Of a stretch of 64,000 bases of DNA, positions 60,589 through 64,000 are shown piece by piece; positions within the stretch are counted from its first letter, which is position 1; each line of letters starts with the position of its first letter. The stretch is from Pezicula radicicola. Taxonomy: Eukaryota; Ascomycota; Leotiomycetes; Helotiales; Dermateaceae. Location: assembly GCA_003008705.1 (NCBI GenBank), contig PDUO01000025.1:499709-563708 (forward strand), read 5' to 3'. The notes under the pieces were generated by a model. It was given only the letters and a program-made list of their open reading frames with translations, made no database searches and was not told where the DNA came from. The translations under genes and the position numbers were made by a program.

Positions 60589-63500
60589 ATGGCACCCTCC
60601 GCAACCGCCTGGGTTTCACCCAATGAGGTCGCACACAGTGCTGTGGAGGTCACCAACGAAGCGCATCTCAATGTTGCGGCGATACGTACCATTACAGCGC
60701 ACCACAATGACCCTTCGAAAATCTACACCGATGCCTACACACATGGCTATACCGATGGCTACATTACTGGCCATGTTCAGAAGGAGCAGCCAAAACAAGT
60801 ACCTATTGCAATTGTGGGCATGTCATGTCGTTTGCCGGGCAATGTCACTACTCCGGATGAGTTCTGGGAATTGTGTTCAAGAGCTCGAAGCGGGTGGTCG
60901 GAGGTTCCAAAGGAAAGATTTGAGAGTGCTAGTTTTCATCATCCAAATCCAGGCAAGAATGGTTGTTTCAATGCGGTTGGAGGCAACTTCCTCAAAGAAG
61001 ACTTAGGCCTGTTTGACGCACCATTTTTTAGTCTCACTGCCCAAGAAGCGACTACTATGGATCCTCAGCAACGCCTCTTACTGGAATGCACATTTGAAGC
61101 TCTTGAGAGCGCAGGAATTCCTAAACACCAAATAGTTGGGAAGGAGATGGGTGTTTTTATTGGAGGTTCATTTTCCGAATATGAATCGCAGTCGTTTGTG
61201 GACACTGAAACTATTCCTATGTATCAAGCTACAGGTAAGTCACAGATTGCTAAGGATCGCAATGTTCCCTACTGACACCACAAGGCTGTGCATTTGCTAT
61301 GCAATCCAACAGAATTTCACATTTCTTTGACTTGCGGGGTCCTAGCTTCACAATGGACACCGCATGTTCATCAAGTCTAGTCGCTCTGCATCAAGCTTGC
61401 CAAAGTTTGCGGAGTGGAGAATCCAAATCAGCACTTGTCGGTGGGTGTCATTTAAACATGCTGCCCGAATTTTGGATATCCATGTCAAAGTCACGGTAAG
61501 TGCGGGCTCTCTTGCCTGTGTGAAATCGCCTAACAACTCCAGGTTATTCTCAGATGAGGGGAGGTCATTCTCCTTTGATAGTCGTGGCACAGGATATGGT
61601 CGTGGTGAGGGCTGTGGAATGGTAGTTTTGAAAACTCTAGAGCAGGCCCTCAAGGATAACGACAATATCCGATCAGTAATTGTTGCGAGTGGTATCAACC
61701 AGGACGGTAAAACGCCTGGAATAACTATGCCTAACGGCTCTGCACAAGGTACGCCGGCTCCGTTATTCTCAATAACAGTGCAAAATGTCCAATACTAACC
61801 TCTTCAGAGTCCCTCATGCAATCTGTTTACCAAAGTGCTGGTATCAATCCCAAGGATACCGGATATGTAGAAGCACATGGTACCGGCACCAAAGTTGGAG
61901 ATCCAATTGAAGCCGCTGCATTGCACAGGGTGTTCGGTGAAGACCGATCGGCTAGAAATCCCCTCTTTATTGGCTCCGTAAAGTCCAACATCGGCCACTT
62001 AGAAGCTGCTTCTGGTTAGTTCCACCCAAGATACCACTTGCTTCGTATCTAATAATTCAAAACAGGTATTATATCAGTAATAAAGACAGCAATGATGTTG
62101 GAACGTGGCTTTATCTTACCTAATTATGATTTCAAGAAGCCGAACGAGAAGATTCCCTTTTCTAAATGGCATCTGAAAGTGAGTTCACATTAGGCTACCT
62201 TGAAGCGTTTGGATGAGGGCTAAAGCAATATAGGTGCCAATCAGCCAGCGGCCGTGGCCAAAGCCGAAACGTTTCGCGAGTGTAAACAACTTTGGATTCG
62301 GAGGCACCAACGCCCATGTTGTTCTGGAACGAGCGCCATTCATGAAGAAGAATGAGCCTGATTCTGGAGATTCCAAGGTTCAGCCAAGAAAGCTTTTCGT
62401 CCTCTCTGCAAATGATAAAACTGCCTTGGAAACGCTGATGAAGAACATTGGCATCTATCTAGAGCAAAGGCCAGAAATCTTCCAGAACGATTTAATGAGC
62501 AACATCGCATATACCCTTGGGCAACGTCGATCTCTTTTGCAATGGAGGGTCGCTATACCAACCGCATCATCCTTCGATTTGATTCAGGCATTGAACAGCG
62601 GAAAGATCTCCCCATCTAGAGAGATAGACGCTCCGAGGATTGGCTTTATTTTCACTGGCCAAGGGGCTCAATGGAATGCAATGGGTCGCGAACTATATGA
62701 TCAGTACCCTGTATTTGCATCAACCATGGATTCTTGTGATAGATACCTCGATTCATTAGGCGCGCCGTTTTCTCTTATTGGTAGGTTTAATGAACTCCCA
62801 TCTTGAGACCATCGCTAACTATCTGTACATAGACGAGCTACAAAAGGACGCGGAGACATCACTCGTTAATGAAGCTCATATCAGTCAACCCGCGTGCACA
62901 GCAATCCAGATAGCTCTTACCAATCTACTCCGTTCATGGGGTATTTTACCTACTGCTGTTGCTGGGCACTCCAGTGGTGAGATCGCTGCAGCGTATGCGG
63001 CTGACATTTTACCTCTCGACTCATGTATGGCAATTTCATACCATAGAGGCATGGCAACTATCCTCATGAAGAAGAAATTCCCTGACCTCAAAGGATCCAT
63101 GATGGCCGTTGGATGCACTAAAGAAGAGATCGCACCTCTCATCGCTCAATTAACATCTAAAGAAGTTCGCATTGCGTGTTTTAATAGCCCAACTAGTTTG
63201 ACGATATCTGGCGATGAACCTGCTATCGATGAGCTCCAGGCCTTGATGAGTCAGAAACAGTTATTCAATAGGAAGCTTCAAGTTGACGTTGCTTACCATT
63301 CCCATCACATGAAGTTGGTCGCTAGAGACTATCGAGAATCCCTCCGGTTGCTTGATCCGCCCAAACCGACTCTCATCAAATTCCACTCTTCTCTTCTTGG
63401 GCATCTTGTCGACGGTACCAAACTGGAACCGTCATATTGGGTTGATAACCTCACACAGTCAGTACGGTTCTCGGAAGCTGTAGCAAGCATGTGTGGGCCT

Positions 63501-64000
63501 ACTGATGGGCACAAAACTGGTGTCAATCTGCTCGTCGAACTTGGGCCTCACTCTGCACTCGCCGGACCGATCAAGCAGATTTTGAAGGGATGCGGAGCGA
63601 ATGCTATGAAAATTCCTTACGCATCAGCTCTTATCAGGAACAAAGACGCCGTTGAAACGGCACTGGACTTAGCCTCAACTTTGTTCGTCAAAGGAGCGAC
63701 ACTCAACCTTGGTGCTGTGAACCTAACAAAACCTGGCCAGCAACCCTCGTTATTAGTTGATATGCCTCGCTATCCCTGGAACCACCAAACAAAATACTGG
63801 CATGAGAATCGCATGTCTCTGAAACACAAGAACCGGACAGCACCTCGAACGGATCTTCTAGGAACACTAGCTATTTACTCCAATGACCTGGAACCAACAT
63901 GGAGAAATATTATTCGCATCGATGATTTACCCTGGCTTAGGCATCACAAAATCCAGTCGTTGACCCTTTTCCCAATGTCTGGCTTCGTCGCAATGGCGGT
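60589..64000 (+). CDS. highly reducing polyketide synthase, N-terminal part (KS-AT-DH...), runs off the window
   Basis: Exons visible: join(60589..61234,61285..61495,61543..61748,61808..62014,62066..62178,62234..62780,62833..>64000). After an 80-aa His/Tyr-rich leader the ketosynthase starts ([14 protein letters not shown]), with active-site Cys in DTACSSS, His in [12 protein letters not shown] and the lysine/His block [12 protein letters not shown]. The acyltransferase follows with [15 protein letters not shown], nucleophile [12 protein letters not shown] and a catalytic His in AYHSHHM. Then comes the dehydratase start [18 protein letters not shown], whose His is in place. There is no starter (SAT) domain, so this is a reducing type. 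Methyltransferase, enoyl- and ketoreductase and carrier domains would lie beyond 64000. All six introns close the frame at family-typical positions. It is the core gene of the cluster. Confidence 0.93.

Overview
The window is nuclear DNA of a filamentous ascomycete (Pezizomycotina). Many genes carry short introns with GT...AG ends and CTAAC/CTGAC-type branch sites. There is an NADPH oxidase of the fungal NoxB type, a monomodular NRPS, a highly reducing PKS, and AT-rich, TpA-rich patches plus a stop-riddled pseudogene that look like repeat-induced point mutation (RIP). A class such as Leotiomycetes is my guess only. One unresolved base (N) sits at 18523.

Left edge (1-8.6 kb): a single-module NRPS (1085-5341, +) and noxB (6725-8580, -). 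8.6-12.9 kb holds no gene I can defend; it contains simple repeats and a perfect 30-bp palindrome. 12.9-24.3 kb is a housekeeping block: ubc4 ubiquitin-conjugating enzyme (-), glutaryl-CoA dehydrogenase (-), FEN1/RAD27 flap endonuclease (+, with three ACGCGA boxes upstream), a 2.4-kb AT-rich island, and two unrecognised genes. A decayed gene lies at about 24.8-26.1 kb.

28.5-46.6 kb: a DUF3824-like basic protein, an RNA-ligase-fold protein, a fold-type I PLP aminotransferase (ACC-synthase-like), the PI4P 5-kinase MSS4/its3, a 781-aa secreted protein of unknown function, a 322-bp MITE-like inverted-repeat element, and a SAM methyltransferase.

Right edge (47.6-64 kb): an intact 11-exon amidophosphoribosyltransferase (purine step 1), a full-size ABCB-type multidrug transporter with many exons, an FSH1/LovG-like serine hydrolase, and, divergent from the hydrolase, a highly reducing PKS (KS-AT-DH...) that runs off the window. 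Transporter, hydrolase and PKS form a plausible polyketide cluster. The hydrolase would release or edit the PKS product and the ABC pump would export it. The neighbouring purine enzyme may be a bystander or a duplicated-target self-resistance gene; only genome-wide copy number can tell. The NRPS is over 40 kb away with housekeeping genes between, so I do not join it to the PKS cluster.

The most interesting observations are: an NRPS adenylation domain that lacks the canonical Asp contacting an alpha-amino group and ends in a serine-less carrier domain; microexons (5, 17, 19 and 19 nt), one of them carrying the catalytic Asp34 of FEN1; the amidophosphoribosyltransferase beside the PKS cluster; and the TA-flanked inverted-repeat element. 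I found no CRISPR array, rRNA or tRNA gene.
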